Position numbers and translations under genes: made by a program. From assembly GCA_021733795.1 (NCBI GenBank), contig JAIPKB010000009.1, forward strand, positions 1-57,690: a stretch of 57,690 nt of DNA. The letters are read 5' to 3'. The notes under the pieces are model-generated. The model saw nothing but the letters and a program-made list of their open reading frames with translations. It did not search any database and had not been told where the DNA came from. The first letter of the stretch is position 1, and each line of letters starts with the position of its first letter. Positions 32,230 through 42,696 of the stretch are shown one piece after another. The stretch is from Akkermansiaceae bacterium. Lineage in GTDB: Bacteria; Verrucomicrobiota; Verrucomicrobiia; Verrucomicrobiales; Akkermansiaceae.

Positions 32230-33036
32230 ATGATTGACATATTCCACTACCTGATCTCTCAGCCCCTCGCCCAAGTGGTGGAGACCGCAGCCCAAGTGAC
32301 GGACACCGTCACCCAACAATCCGCCCCGGCCTTCGACTTCATGGACTGGGCCTTTCCTTCCCAAAAAATGGAGAAACTCCAGAACAACCCGCCGAATCTA
32401 TGGGAAGTGGTTTTCGCCATGTTCTACAGTCTGGCTCTCAATCTCGGGATCGCCCAGGTTTACCGCAAAACCTACCGCGGCACCCGCTATTCCCAGGACT
32501 ATGTCCAGACGCTCATCATCATCGGCGTGGTCACCACCATCCTGATCATGGTGGTTTCCGGCAACGGTGCCATCGCCTTCGGTATGTTCGCCGCCTTCTC
32601 CGTGATCCGCTTCCGCCGCAACCTCGGCCAATCCCGCGACCTCGCCTTCGTGTTTTTCTCGATGGCCATCGGCATGGTGGTCGGGGCCAGACTGTGGGGA
32701 CCGGCCGTGCTGATCGCCGTGATCGTCTCCTCCGCCATCGTGGTGCTCACCAAGCTCAATGCCTTCGCGCCCCGCCGTTCCTCGCACTTGCTCAGCCTGC
32801 GGATGACCTGTGAGATGGACTTCGAAAAGCTGCTCAATCCGCTCTTCGAGCAATACACCGACCGCGTTCACCTCATCCGGATTTCCTCTGCCCAGGCCGG
32901 CATGATGACCGAGCTGCGCTACGGCCTGCTGCTCAAATTCGAAGTCTCCATCCCTGAGTTCATCGAAGCCCTCCACCTCGCCTGCGGCAACAACCGGGTG
33001 GTGCTCACTCCGGTGGATCGTGATGTCGAAACCTGA
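32230..33036 (+). CDS. DUF4956 membrane protein
   Basis: A 268-residue protein with three or four hydrophobic helices in the N-terminal two thirds (MFYSLALNLGIAQVY, TLIIIGVVTTILIMVVSG, FGMFAAFSVIRFRRN, AVLIAVIVSSAIVVLTKL) and a soluble C-terminal domain. The segment IRFRRNLGQSRDLAFVFF and the GMVVGARLWG motif are typical of DUF4956. The family is often encoded next to VTC-domain polymerases and is thought to help place or export the polymer; its activity is not known. Confidence 0.85.
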   Translation: MIDIFHYLISQPLAQVVETAAQVTDTVTQQSAPAFDFMDWAFPSQKMEKLQNNPPNLWEVVFAMFYSLALNLGIAQVYRKTYRGTRYSQDYVQTLIIIGVVTTILIMVVSGNGAIAFGMFAAFSVIRFRRNLGQSRDLAFVFFSMAIGMVVGARLWGPAVLIAVIVSSAIVVLTKLNAFAPRRSSHLLSLRMTCEMDFEKLLNPLFEQYTDRVHLIRISSAQAGMMTELRYGLLLKFEVSIPEFIEALHLACGNNRVVLTPVDRDVET

Positions 33037-33066
33037 TCCCGCCCAAGCGGCCTTCTCCATACCACC

Positions 33067-34548
33067 ATGAAACCCCGTCCGCGCCACCTCCTGCTGGTCA
33101 CTCTCGCCGCATGTTCGTTCGCCAACGCCGCCGATCCCGCGCCCACGGTAGCCGAACCCGCCCCAACCGTTGCCGAACCCGCCCCGCCGGAGGCTTCCGA
33201 GGCCCGCCCCGAAATGGCAACCGCCAAACCAAGCGACGACAAGCAGAAGAAAAAGAAAAAAAAGAAGGACAAGCAGAAGGGGGCCGGTGCCGAGCAGGAC
33301 AAAGGCAAGGACAAGGATAAAAAAAGCAAGAAAAAGGAACCGTCCACTGCCAAAGACTCGCTTGCGGACCCGGCTCCGGAGCCCGCCAAGGCCACCAATG
33401 GAAGCTGGTGTGAGTGGCTGGCTGACTCCCCGGGAACCCTCTATGATGACAAGTCCAATCCCTGGCTCCAGTCGTTCCGGATCAGCGGGCGGTTCCAATA
33501 CCAGGCTTCCTATCAGGATGGCTCGGATGTGAACAACCGCGATTACCACGATACCTACGATGAATATCGTAGATTGCGGATTGAGACCCGGACCCGCTTT
33601 CTCGGGTACTTCAGCGCGGAATTGGATGTGAATCTGGTGGACGACAGGCGCTTCCGCAATCCACCCGGCAACGGCCTTGACTGGGGATACGACGACTTCG
33701 ACACCGCCACCCTCGAATTCGATCTGGACAAGCTCTTGAAGGGCGATCCCTTCGACAAGCTGGCCCTCACCTACGGGAGGATGAAACTGCCCATGACCGA
33801 GGAACAACGGCAGAGTTCGAAAAAACTCTACACCATCGAGCGATCCATGCTCGCCGACAAACTGGGCGGTGGCGAAGGCCGGCCCACCGGCCTGATGTTG
33901 GGAGTTGCCAAATCCGATTGGAGCGGCTCACTGGGTATTTTCAGTGGCGAGGACGACGCTGATTTCATCGGGGGTTGGAACGACGGGCAGTTCTATTTTG
34001 GCAGCCTCACCTGGCAGCCCGACAAGGACTTCAACCTCACCCTTGACTACGTGGTCAATCACCAGAGTGGCACGGACGACGCGCTCGGCTACCGCTCCGC
34101 CATCGCCTTGGGAACCACCTACGACAAAAAACGCTGGGGTTTCATGGCGTCGCTGGTATACGGCGACAACGGTTACGGCGATCCCACCGACAAGCCCGCC
34201 AACCGCCTCAACCGCCAGGGCGATTTCCACGGCCTCACTGTGATGCCGTGGTATTGGTTGGTGGAGAAACGGCTGCAGTTGGTCTTCCGCTACGAATACG
34301 CGGGCTCCGCGAAATCCGAGGGACTCCGGCTTTCCAGCCGCTACATCCGCGGCCATCACGATGATCCGCTGGTGGATGTGAACGGCGGCCGCGGCGACCT
34401 CTACAATGCCTGCTATCTGGGGCTCAACTACCATCTCTGCGGCGACAACGCCAAAATCATGGGCGGCATCCTCTACGAAAACCTCGATACCCCGGCTGGC
34501 GGGCTCGATGCCTTCACCTACACCATCGCCTTCCGCACCGCGTTCTAA
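33067..34548 (+). CDS. Phosphate-selective-type porin (OprO/OprP-like) with lysine-rich linker
   Basis: A 493-residue outer-membrane protein. After the signal peptide (residues 1-21, ending in SFANA) comes a duplicated AEPAPTV block and a highly charged linker of about 40 residues (for example KQKKKKKKKDKQKG, KGKDKDKKSKKKE). The barrel starts at about residue 115 with alternating aromatic strands (SFRISGRFQYQASYQDGSD), and ends in a C-terminal aromatic residue (FRTAF), as in porins. The OprP family lets phosphate or polyphosphate through the outer membrane. The position 30 bases after the DUF4956 gene links it to polyphosphate metabolism. Confidence 0.8.
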   Translation: MKPRPRHLLLVTLAACSFANAADPAPTVAEPAPTVAEPAPPEASEARPEMATAKPSDDKQKKKKKKKDKQKGAGAEQDKGKDKDKKSKKKEPSTAKDSLADPAPEPAKATNGSWCEWLADSPGTLYDDKSNPWLQSFRISGRFQYQASYQDGSDVNNRDYHDTYDEYRRLRIETRTRFLGYFSAELDVNLVDDRRFRNPPGNGLDWGYDDFDTATLEFDLDKLLKGDPFDKLALTYGRMKLPMTEEQRQSSKKLYTIERSMLADKLGGGEGRPTGLMLGVAKSDWSGSLGIFSGEDDADFIGGWNDGQFYFGSLTWQPDKDFNLTLDYVVNHQSGTDDALGYRSAIALGTTYDKKRWGFMASLVYGDNGYGDPTDKPANRLNRQGDFHGLTVMPWYWLVEKRLQLVFRYEYAGSAKSEGLRLSSRYIRGHHDDPLVDVNGGRGDLYNACYLGLNYHLCGDNAKIMGGILYENLDTPAGGLDAFTYTIAFRTAF

Positions 34549-34593
34549 CAATCTGGTGGCCGCCCTCATCCCACTGTTTGTGGGTTTCGTCCT

Positions 34594-35009
34594 TTAATCC
34601 CGCTTCGTCGTCAGGGCGACGGCCGAGATGCCAAGCACCATGGCTCCCGTGATTAGACCCGCTTGCACCAGCAGCGACGCGTCGCCGGTGAGACCAACGG
34701 CAAGCGCGATCAGCGGCAGGAAGATGACCGCTTCCGCCACCGTGTAGAGCAGTAGCCCGGCGTATTGCATGCCCTTCGAAGAACCATTGGTGGCCCACCG
34801 ATCGGCGACCCAGGATACGGCCATGACCCCCCCAGGACCATCAGCCACGAGTAGCGGCTCGCGCCAAGCAGACCCAACGCGGCCGCGCCCAGGCCGAGGC
34901 TGAGAAACAGCCCTTCAAGCACGACAAACAGAGCGATCGCTCCTGCGAGGTGGCCGTAGGTTTTACGGATGAATTGCGCCCGCACCGATTCCGGTGAATC
35001 GGAGACCAT
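34594..35009 (-). pseudogene. Bax inhibitor-1/YccA-like membrane protein, frameshifted and truncated
   Basis: The N-terminal half (ending ASRYSWLMVLGG) is read from 35009, the continuation (MAVSWVADRWATNG, QYAGLLLYTVAEAVIFLPLI, ITGAMVLGISAVALTTKRD) in another frame to 34594. The two halves meet at a run of seven G (seven C on the + strand, 34827-34833), so a single-base change would restore the frame. The BI-1 family then continues after TTKxD with more membrane segments, but here a stop follows, so the C-terminal third is missing in any frame. Confidence 0.75.
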
Positions 35010-35164
35010 GCTGACGGTGTAAGGATTAACGGTACGGGTTCATGAGGGTTGGATGCTTGGTGGATTCATTGCCAGGCCCGAGCGTCCCGACATGGGCTCA
35101 ACGAGTGCTTGGTGCATTGCCAAGGCATGGGAACCGGGGCTGTTGAGCGGGTCAAGCTCCTCCG

Positions 35165-37258
35165 TTACCCTTTCCGGCGGGCTTCCTCGCGCTCCTTGGC
35201 CTTGACGATGACGTCTTCGGCGATGTTGCGGGGGCAGGGGGCGTAGTGGAGGAACTCCATGGAAAACTGACCGCGGCCCGAAGTCATGGTGCGGAGGTCG
35301 CCAATGTAACCGAACATCGAACTGAGCGGAGCCTCCGCCTTGATCCGGACGCCGTGGTTGACCGTCTCCTGGCTGTTGATCAGGCCGCGGCGGCGGTTGA
35401 GGTCGCCGATGACATCACCGACGTTGGCTTCGGGCGTGAAGACATCGATCTTCATGATCGGCTCGAGGATCTGCGGAGCGGCCTTGGGCATCGACTGGCG
35501 GAAGGCCGCCTTGGCGGCGATCTCGAAGGCGATCGAGGACGAGTCCACCGCGTGGAATCCGCCGTCGGTGAGGCTGACCTTGAAGTCGAGGCAGGGGTAG
35601 CCGGCCAGGGGCCCCTTGAAGATCGAGTTGGCGAAGCCTTTTTCCACGGCCGGAATGTATTCCTTGGGGATGTTGCCGCCGACGACTGAGGACACGAACT
35701 CGAATCCGCTGCCGGCCGGGAGTGGTTCGATGATGTAGTCGATCTTGGCGAACTGGCCGGAGCCGCCGGATTGCTTCTTGTGGGTGTAGCTGTCCTTGAC
35801 CATCTTGGTGATGGTTTCGCGGTAGGCCACCTGGGGGGCGCCGACTTCCACCTCCACCTTGTGGGTGCGCTTGAGGATGTCGATTTTGATGTCCAGGTGA
35901 AGTTCGCCCATCCCCTTGATGATGAGTTCGTTGGTCTCCTCATCGGTTTCAACGTGGAAGGAGGGATCCTCCTTGACCATCTTGCTGATGGCATTGCCGA
36001 GTTTTTCCGCGTTGCCGCGGTCCTTGGCGGCGATGGCGATCGAAATGACGGGCTCGGGGAAAACCATCGGTTCGAGGGTGGCCGGGTGGTTCACATCGCA
36101 CAGCGTGTGGCCGGTCTGGACATGCTTGAGGCCGACGATGGCGATGATGTCCCCGGCTTGGGCGACATCGACTTCGGCGCGGTCGTTGGCGTGCATTTCG
36201 ACCATGCGGCCGATGCGCTCGGTTTTACCGGTGAAGGTGTTGAGGAGCGTGCTTCCCTTACGGAGGGTGCCGGAATAGATGCGGACGAAGGTGAGGGCGC
36301 CGAACTTGTCGTCCATGATTTTGAACGCCAGGGCACGGAGCGGTTTGGAGGCATCGACGATCGCGTATTCGCCGGTGGGGTGGCCATCGAGATCGACTTC
36401 CGGCTGGGGCTTGACCTCGGTCGGGTTCGGCAGGTAATCCACCACGGCGTCGAGCACCTGTTGGACGCCCTTGTTTTTGAAGGCGGATCCGCAGTAGGTG
36501 GGGAAGAAGCTCATGGCAACGGTGCCCTCGCGGATGCACTTCTTGATGGTGTCGAGGTCCGGCTCGATGCCATCGAGGTATTTCTCCATCACTTCGTCGT
36601 CCACCTCGACGGCGGTTTCGATGAGTTCGGAGCGGTATTTTTCGACGATTTCGACCATGTCGGCCGGGACCTCGCCGACTGCGAAGTTCTCAGCGAGTCC
36701 GGTTTCGTCCCAGATATAGGACGTGCGGGTGAGAACGTCCACCACGCCGCGGAAGGTGTTTTCCACGCCGATGGGCAGGACCATGACCAGCGGTTTGGCG
36801 CCGAGCACGTTGCGGACCTGGCGGACGACACGGAAATAGTCCGCACCGACGCGGTCCATTTTGTTGACGAAGATGATCCGGGCGACGTGTGAGTCGTCGG
36901 CGTAGCGCCAGTTGGTTTCGGATTGGGGTTCCACACCGCCGGAGGCACAGAACACGCCGACGCCGCCGTCGAGCACCTTGAGCGAGCGATAGACTTCGAT
37001 GGTGAAGTCCACGTGGCCGGGGGTGTCGATGATATTGAGTTGGCAATTCCGCCAGAAGCAGGTGGTGGCGGCGGATTGGATGGTGATCCCGCGTTCGGCT
37101 TCCTGTTCCATGAAATCCATGGTGGATTCGCCGTCGTGGACCTCGCCGGTTTTGTGGATCTTGCCAGTGAGTTTGAGGATGCGCTCGGAAGTCGTGGTCT
37201 TTCCCGCATCAACGTGGGCGAAGATGCCGATATTGCGGTATTTAGTGAGGTCTTTCAT
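35165..37258 (-). CDS. fusA: Translation elongation factor G
   Basis: A complete 697-residue EF-G, the GTPase that moves tRNAs and mRNA on the ribosome. G1 is AHVDAGKTT (14-22), then DTPGHVDFT (G3), NKMDR (G4) and the downstream domain motifs [10 protein letters not shown] and [10 protein letters not shown]. It stands alone, not in a str operon with rpsL, rpsG and tuf, so it may be an additional EF-G paralogue; many Verrucomicrobia and proteobacteria carry more than one. From 35010 to 35164 an imperfect direct repeat (TGCTTGGTG...CATTGCCA) occurs twice. Confidence 0.95.
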   Translation of the reverse strand: MKDLTKYRNIGIFAHVDAGKTTTSERILKLTGKIHKTGEVHDGESTMDFMEQEAERGITIQSAATTCFWRNCQLNIIDTPGHVDFTIEVYRSLKVLDGGVGVFCASGGVEPQSETNWRYADDSHVARIIFVNKMDRVGADYFRVVRQVRNVLGAKPLVMVLPIGVENTFRGVVDVLTRTSYIWDETGLAENFAVGEVPADMVEIVEKYRSELIETAVEVDDEVMEKYLDGIEPDLDTIKKCIREGTVAMSFFPTYCGSAFKNKGVQQVLDAVVDYLPNPTEVKPQPEVDLDGHPTGEYAIVDASKPLRALAFKIMDDKFGALTFVRIYSGTLRKGSTLLNTFTGKTERIGRMVEMHANDRAEVDVAQAGDIIAIVGLKHVQTGHTLCDVNHPATLEPMVFPEPVISIAIAAKDRGNAEKLGNAISKMVKEDPSFHVETDEETNELIIKGMGELHLDIKIDILKRTHKVEVEVGAPQVAYRETITKMVKDSYTHKKQSGGSGQFAKIDYIIEPLPAGSGFEFVSSVVGGNIPKEYIPAVEKGFANSIFKGPLAGYPCLDFKVSLTDGGFHAVDSSSIAFEIAAKAAFRQSMPKAAPQILEPIMKIDVFTPEANVGDVIGDLNRRRGLINSQETVNHGVRIKAEAPLSSMFGYIGDLRTMTSGRGQFSMEFLHYAPCPRNIAEDVIVKAKEREEARRKG

Positions 37259-37527
37259 GCCAATAGGATAGTGTGAGGTGGGCGTGTTGCGACCGCCGAC
37301 GGATCGTGGCGGGGCGCATTCCTAGTCGGTCGTGGCCGTTTGGCAATCCCAGAGTCGCGAAAAATCGCTGATTTACGCATTTTGTCCGCAAATTTGTCCG
37401 AATCATCCTGTTGCTGGGTGCGGATCGCCGATTTTCCCAGCGAGTTGATCATTTTCCAGCCCCCCAACTCCTGGCGGTTTAAAACCAAGGATTGCCAGTC
37501 CTGGGAGCGGATGGTAGGGTTTTGCGC

Positions 37528-37992
37528 ATGGTTCGTTTTCGACCGAATGTGGCAGCCTTGATGGTGAAGCCGGGAGGGCAGTTGCTCATTTGCGAGCGCT
37601 GGACGATTCCCGGGGCATGGCAGTTTCCGCAAGGCGGGGTGGATTCCGGGGAAACGCCGGAGGAGGCGTTGCATCGCGAGGTGCGCGAGGAAGTGGGTCT
37701 GGATCCGAGCCACTACGAGATTTGCGAACAACGGACCGGCTACCGCTACCTCTATCCGGCGGAGGTGCGCCTGCGCAAGCTCAACAAGCACGGTAGCCAC
37801 GGCCAGGAGCAGACATATTTCCGCTGCCGCCTGCACTCGGACTCGCCACCGGTGGATGTGGACCAGAAATCACGGGAATTCTCCGGGTATCGGTGGATCG
37901 AGCCGCTCGAGTTCGATCTGGATTGGCTGCCGGCATTCAAGCGCGACGTTTACCGACAGGTGATGTGGGATTTCTTTCAGGTAAAGGTCTGA
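37528..37992 (+). CDS. rppH: Nudix hydrolase, RppH-like RNA pyrophosphohydrolase
   Basis: A 154-residue Nudix protein with a perfect Nudix box (GGVDSGETPEEALHREVREE then VGL). WQFPQGGV before the box, RPNVAALMV at the N-terminus and GYRYLYP are RppH-like; RppH removes pyrophosphate from 5' triphosphate mRNA ends. A diadenosine polyphosphate hydrolase role is an alternative for the same group. The start at 37528 (MVRFRPN) matches the family. The 269-base region upstream, divergent from fusA, contains a 9-bp inverted repeat TGGCAATCC...GGATTGCCA (from 37331 and to 37499). Confidence 0.85.
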   Translation: MVRFRPNVAALMVKPGGQLLICERWTIPGAWQFPQGGVDSGETPEEALHREVREEVGLDPSHYEICEQRTGYRYLYPAEVRLRKLNKHGSHGQEQTYFRCRLHSDSPPVDVDQKSREFSGYRWIEPLEFDLDWLPAFKRDVYRQVMWDFFQVKV

Positions 37993-38009
37993 GGCCGCGG
38001 CCGCACTGG

Positions 38010-39242
<1,233 letters not shown>

Positions 39243-39316
39243 GGCGGCGGTTTATCGCCCGACCCGGGCCGCAATGCAAGGCTACACTGCAGAAATGCAA
39301 AACCATGCGCGGGAAA

Positions 39317-39655
39317 TGCAAGGTGTCGCTTGGTCCGGCCGGCCTCGGTGGCGAAAACCTGTGGCCGGTCATCACCGGCAAGGGCTCCCTCACCGCGCGC
39401 AAGCCGATGGTCTGGGTCTATCCGGAATACGGTGGCCAGGCCGCCGTCCGAATCGGCGGCTTCAAGGTGCTCCGCCGGGATCTCAAAACCAAAAAGCCGG
39501 GTTCGTGGCAGGTCTATGACATCTCCAAGGACTCCGCCGAGGCCAACAATCTCGCCGGCCAACGCCAGGACCTGATCGATCAAGCTGTAGCCATCCTCCA
39601 GGCCCAGACCAGCGACAACCGGTTCTTCCCCCTCGCCGTGCCCGCAACTCGGTAA
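39317..39655 (+). pseudogene. Sulfatase C-terminal fragment
   Basis: The frame reads LWPVITGKGSL, MVWVYPEYGGQAAVRIGGFK, VLRRDLKTKKPGSWQVYDIS and ends NRFFPLAVPATR. This is the C-terminal subdomain of type I (formylglycine) sulfatases of the arylsulfatase group, where the protein body, including the CxPxR active site, should precede. There is no start codon or upstream domain; the frame runs back into the trpB start. It is a 5'-truncated relic. Confidence 0.75.
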
Positions 39656-39692
39656 GCGCCAACACCGGTCTGAATATTTTTCAAATTTCTTG

Positions 39693-39712
39693 TTGCAATC
39701 GAGTCTCAATTA
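39693..39712. promoter_or_regulatory. Possible Fur-type operator upstream of feoA
   Basis: TTGCAATCGAGTCTCAATTA, 9 bases before the feoA start, resembles the TTGCGAATGATTCTCAATTA form of the Fur box at about 16 of 20 positions. The inner symmetry is poor. An AT-rich stretch (AATATTTTTCAAATTTC) precedes it. Confidence 0.35.
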
Positions 39713-39721
39713 ACCGATCTT

Positions 39722-39982
39722 ATGGCCGTGAAGCTTGTTGGAGCAACGGATTTGGAAATTGACAGCGCCATGACCCTGAATCAGGCGAGGGTGGGGTGTG
39801 ATTTGCAGATTCAGGGGGTGGATGGCCCGAGTTGCGAGCGGCTGCGGGAGATGGGGTTTTGTGAGCAACTGCGGGTTCGGAAGCTGGCGGGCGGGAGAAA
39901 CCTGCTGTGTTCGCTGTGCGGCACGCGGGTGGCATTGAGCAAGGATCTGGCCGAGCAGGTGTTGGTGAAGATGACCGGGTGA
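39722..39982 (+). CDS. feoA: FeoA-type SH3-like protein
   Basis: An 86-residue FeoA, a small cytoplasmic SH3-like partner of FeoB in ferrous iron uptake. The core LNQARVGCDLQIQGVDGP, CERLREMGFCEQLRVRKLAG and the ending VALSKDLAEQVLV follow the family. It precedes feoB by 19 bases. An extra cysteine pair, LLCSLCGTRVAL, is present, which is not found in most FeoA proteins I know. Confidence 0.9.
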   Translation: MAVKLVGATDLEIDSAMTLNQARVGCDLQIQGVDGPSCERLREMGFCEQLRVRKLAGGRNLLCSLCGTRVALSKDLAEQVLVKMTG

Positions 39983-40001
39983 GACAACCGCAACTGGCAC
40001 C

Positions 40002-41894
40002 ATGTCCACGACCTCCAAAGTTTCCGCCACGATCGCCCTGGTCGGCAACCCGAACTCGGGGAAAACCACGCTGTTCAACGCGCTGACCGGAGAAAACCAA
40101 CGGGTCGGCAACTACTCGGGAGTGACGGTGGCGCTGAAGAGCGGCACGTTTTTCACGCCCCACGGACGGAAGCTGCGGGTGCTGGACCTGCCGGGTTGCT
40201 ACTCGCTGCGGGCCGGTTCGCCCGATGAACAGGTGGCCGTGGCCGCCCTGACCGGTGCCCTGCCCGATGAGCCGAAGCCCGACCTGGTGGTCTGCGTGGT
40301 GGACGCCTCGAACCTGGAACGCCACCTGCAACTGGCGCTGCAAGTGATTGAACTCGGCCTGCCCTGCCTGCTGGCACTCAACATGATCGATGCCGCCGAA
40401 CTGGCCGGACTGCGGCTTGATCCCGGCAAGCTGGCCGAGGAATTGGGCATACCGGTCGTGCCGATGCAGGCGAGCGCGGGCAAAGGCGTGCTGGAGTTGA
40501 AACAATCGCTGCGCTTTCCGCTGCCCCACCCGGCGGCGGCGCCCTGGCTGGACGAGGGTGGCGACGCGGATGCGGCACGCCGGGGGTTCATCCTGCGGCT
40601 GTGCGAATTGGCGGCCCGCCGCCCCAGCGAGCACCAACTGACCCTCTCCGACCGGGCCGACGACATCCTGCTGCATCCCGGCTGGGGCTGGTTGTGCTTT
40701 GCGGGACTGTTGCTGCTGATGTTCTGGTCGATCTTTTCGCTGGCCAAGGTGCCGATGGGCTGGATTGAAAGCGGCCAGGCGGGGTTGGCAAGCTGGCTGG
40801 AAGGCCTGCTGGCGGAGGGAGACCTGCGCTCGCTGCTGATCGACGGCGTGCTTGGCGGGGTGGGTGGCGTGTTGATGTTCCTGCCGCAGATCGTGCTGCT
40901 GTTTTTGTTTATCGGGCTCTTGGAAAGCACCGGCTACATGGCGCGCGCCGCGTTTCTGATGGATGGGGTGATGGCGCGCGCCGGGTTGAGCGGCAAGGCC
41001 TTCCTGCCGCTGTTCAGCTCGTACGCATGTGCGATTCCCGGGGTGATGTCCGCCCGCACGATTGACTCCGCCAAGGAGCGCCTGGTGACGATTTTCGTGG
41101 CACCGTGGATGAGCTGCTCGGCAAGGCTGCCGGTCTATCTGCTGATGGTGCCCCTGCTGCTGAACGAGGGCGAGGGATCATGGCGGCAGGCTGGCGTGTT
41201 GTTTGCGGTCTACGCACTGGGGACCGCCAGTGCCTTCGCCGTGGCACGAGTGCTTCGCGGACGCCTGGGGCCGGACCCCAACCCCGCGCATTTCATGCTG
41301 GAAATGCCACCCTTCCGGGTGCCGCAATGGCGCTACATCGGCCGCCACCTGGCGGAACGCGCCTGGTCCTTCATCGCCAAGGCCGGCACCCTCATTCTCG
41401 GGCTTTCGATTCTGCTCTGGGCCTTGAGCACCTATCCGAAATCCCCCGGGGCGGACCCCTCCGCCGCGCTTGCCCACAGCGCCATGGGCCGGATCGGCGC
41501 GGTGATCGAACCGGCGGTCAAACCGATGGGTTTCGACGGCCGCACCGGCACCGCCATTCTCACCTCGTTTGCGGCGCGGGAGGTGTTCAACAGCTCGATG
41601 GCCATTCTGTTCCGGGTGCGGGAGTCCGGCGACGAGAAAGCCACGCGTGGCTTGCTGCGGGCCCAACTCGCCGCCGCCCGCTGGCCGGACGGGCGACCGC
41701 TGTTCACACCACTCTCGATGATTTCGCTACTGGTGTTTTATATATACGCCCTGCAATGCCTGCCCACGGTGGCGGTGGTGGCGCGGGAAACCGGTTCCTG
41801 GCGTTGGGCACTGGGGCAACTGGGGTTCATGACCGCATTCGCCTGGCTGGCAGCGGCGCTGATCTATCAAGGAGGGAGGTTGCTCGGATTCTGA
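40002..41894 (+). CDS. feoB: Ferrous iron transporter FeoB
   Basis: A 630-residue FeoB, shorter than the E. coli protein (773) and near the compact form. The N-terminal GTPase has G1 GNPNSGKT (15-22), the G2-region NYSGVTV, G3 DLPGCYSL and G4 NMID. The membrane part shows the two Gate-like motifs around GYMARAAFLMDGVM, LPLFSSYACAIPGVM and TSFAAREVFNSSM. It imports Fe2+ under low-oxygen or acidic conditions. The stop overlaps the next gene (TGATG). Confidence 0.96.
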   Translation: MSTTSKVSATIALVGNPNSGKTTLFNALTGENQRVGNYSGVTVALKSGTFFTPHGRKLRVLDLPGCYSLRAGSPDEQVAVAALTGALPDEPKPDLVVCVVDASNLERHLQLALQVIELGLPCLLALNMIDAAELAGLRLDPGKLAEELGIPVVPMQASAGKGVLELKQSLRFPLPHPAAAPWLDEGGDADAARRGFILRLCELAARRPSEHQLTLSDRADDILLHPGWGWLCFAGLLLLMFWSIFSLAKVPMGWIESGQAGLASWLEGLLAEGDLRSLLIDGVLGGVGGVLMFLPQIVLLFLFIGLLESTGYMARAAFLMDGVMARAGLSGKAFLPLFSSYACAIPGVMSARTIDSAKERLVTIFVAPWMSCSARLPVYLLMVPLLLNEGEGSWRQAGVLFAVYALGTASAFAVARVLRGRLGPDPNPAHFMLEMPPFRVPQWRYIGRHLAERAWSFIAKAGTLILGLSILLWALSTYPKSPGADPSAALAHSAMGRIGAVIEPAVKPMGFDGRTGTAILTSFAAREVFNSSMAILFRVRESGDEKATRGLLRAQLAAARWPDGRPLFTPLSMISLLVFYIYALQCLPTVAVVARETGSWRWALGQLGFMTAFAWLAAALIYQGGRLLGF

Positions 41895-42061
41895 TGAACA
41901 TGGATTGGCAAACTCTCGTCGCCGGCCTCGTGGTGGCCATCACCCTGCTGGTGTTTCTGGTCCGCCTGGCCCGGCCCGGCCCCCGCGGCAATGGTTGCGG
42001 CTCCCATTGCGGATGTGGCAAACGGAAAAAACCGGACGCCCCCGCCCGGGATCGCAAGTAG
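41894..42061 (+). CDS. FeoB-associated Cys-rich membrane protein
   Basis: A 55-residue protein with one membrane helix (LVAGLVVAITLLVFLVRL) and a cysteine cluster, GNGCGSHCGCGKRKK, at the C-terminal side. Small proteins of this kind sit after feoB in many genomes (FeoB-associated Cys-rich). It begins inside the feoB stop codon region (TGATG overlap). The role is unknown, perhaps an iron relay. Confidence 0.85.
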   Translation: MNMDWQTLVAGLVVAITLLVFLVRLARPGPRGNGCGSHCGCGKRKKPDAPARDRK

Positions 42062-42099
42062 CAACCCGTGCCGGGCGGCTTCATTTCCGCCCAAGCCGC

Positions 42100-42133
42100 C
42101 GCCGCCGCTTCAACGGCGGCGCGGACCCGTTTT
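42100..42133 (+). terminator. Terminator candidate after the feo operon
   Basis: A perfect 8-bp stem CGCCGCCG (42100-42107) and CGGCGGCG (42114-42121) with a 6-nt loop is followed by CCCGTTTT. The short T run makes the call moderate. Confidence 0.4.
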
Positions 42134-42153
42134 GCCGGGGTGCAAATGATTGC

Positions 42154-42181
42154 TTGTCAAGGCACCGCGAATTGCTAATCT
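42154..42181 (+). promoter_or_regulatory. Sigma-70-like promoter of the formate dehydrogenase operon
   Basis: TTGTCA (42154-42159), a 16-base spacer, and TAATCT (42176-42181) lie 29 bases before the first gene. The elements are near the consensus; no other candidate is better between 42134 and 42210. Confidence 0.4.
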
Positions 42182-42210
42182 AGTCGGTAGGACAAAACCC
42201 CAATCGAAGC

Positions 42211-42696
42211 ATGAACGAAGTTATCACCATTTTGGAACACCAGGGCACGGGCCGCGACGCCTGCGTCAAGGTCCTCCAGGAAATCCAGGGAGTGTTCGGC
42301 TACCTGCCCGCCGAGGCGCTGCGGTATGTGGCCGACCACAGCCAGATCACCAAGCGCCAGATCTACGGCGTGGCGACGTTTTACGAACTCTTCCGCTTCA
42401 AGCCGCCCGGCAGGCACCAGGTGAAAGTCTGCCGCGGCACCGCCTGCCATGTGCGCGGCGCACCTCAGATCCTCGACGCCGTCGCCGAGGAACTCAACCT
42501 CCACGGATCGGAGGACACCACCGAGGACGGCGAGTTCACCTTCGAGAAAATCGCCTGCTTCGGCGCCTGCGCCCTCGCACCGGTCACCGTCACCGACGGA
42601 CAGACCCATGGCGCGATGACCCCGGACAAGATGCGCAAGCAGTTGAAAGCGATATTGAAAAAAGCCAGGGCCGGGAAGCAGGAGGACCCATCATGA
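42211..42696 (+). CDS. NuoE-like [2Fe-2S] subunit of a formate dehydrogenase complex
   Basis: A 161-residue thioredoxin-fold ferredoxin of the NuoE/HydC/HoxE group. The four cluster cysteines are in VCRGTACHVRGA and IACFGACALAP. The N-terminus (GYLPAEALRYVADH... IYGVATFYELFRF) matches NuoE. In NAD-linked formate dehydrogenases and electron-bifurcating hydrogenases this subunit passes electrons to the FMN-bearing NuoF-like subunit, encoded next with a four-base overlap (ATGA). Confidence 0.9.
   Translation: MNEVITILEHQGTGRDACVKVLQEIQGVFGYLPAEALRYVADHSQITKRQIYGVATFYELFRFKPPGRHQVKVCRGTACHVRGAPQILDAVAEELNLHGSEDTTEDGEFTFEKIACFGACALAPVTVTDGQTHGAMTPDKMRKQLKAILKKARAGKQEDPS

Noticed and set aside
32398..33807. 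469-codon gene on the minus strand
   Set aside because: It spans the antisense of the DUF4956 and porin genes; the Leu/Phe-rich stretch is only the complement of the porin's Lys tract.
37331..37500. Riboswitch or ncRNA between fusA and rppH
   Set aside because: There is a 9-bp inverted repeat but no conserved aptamer pattern I recognise; the evidence is too thin for a call.
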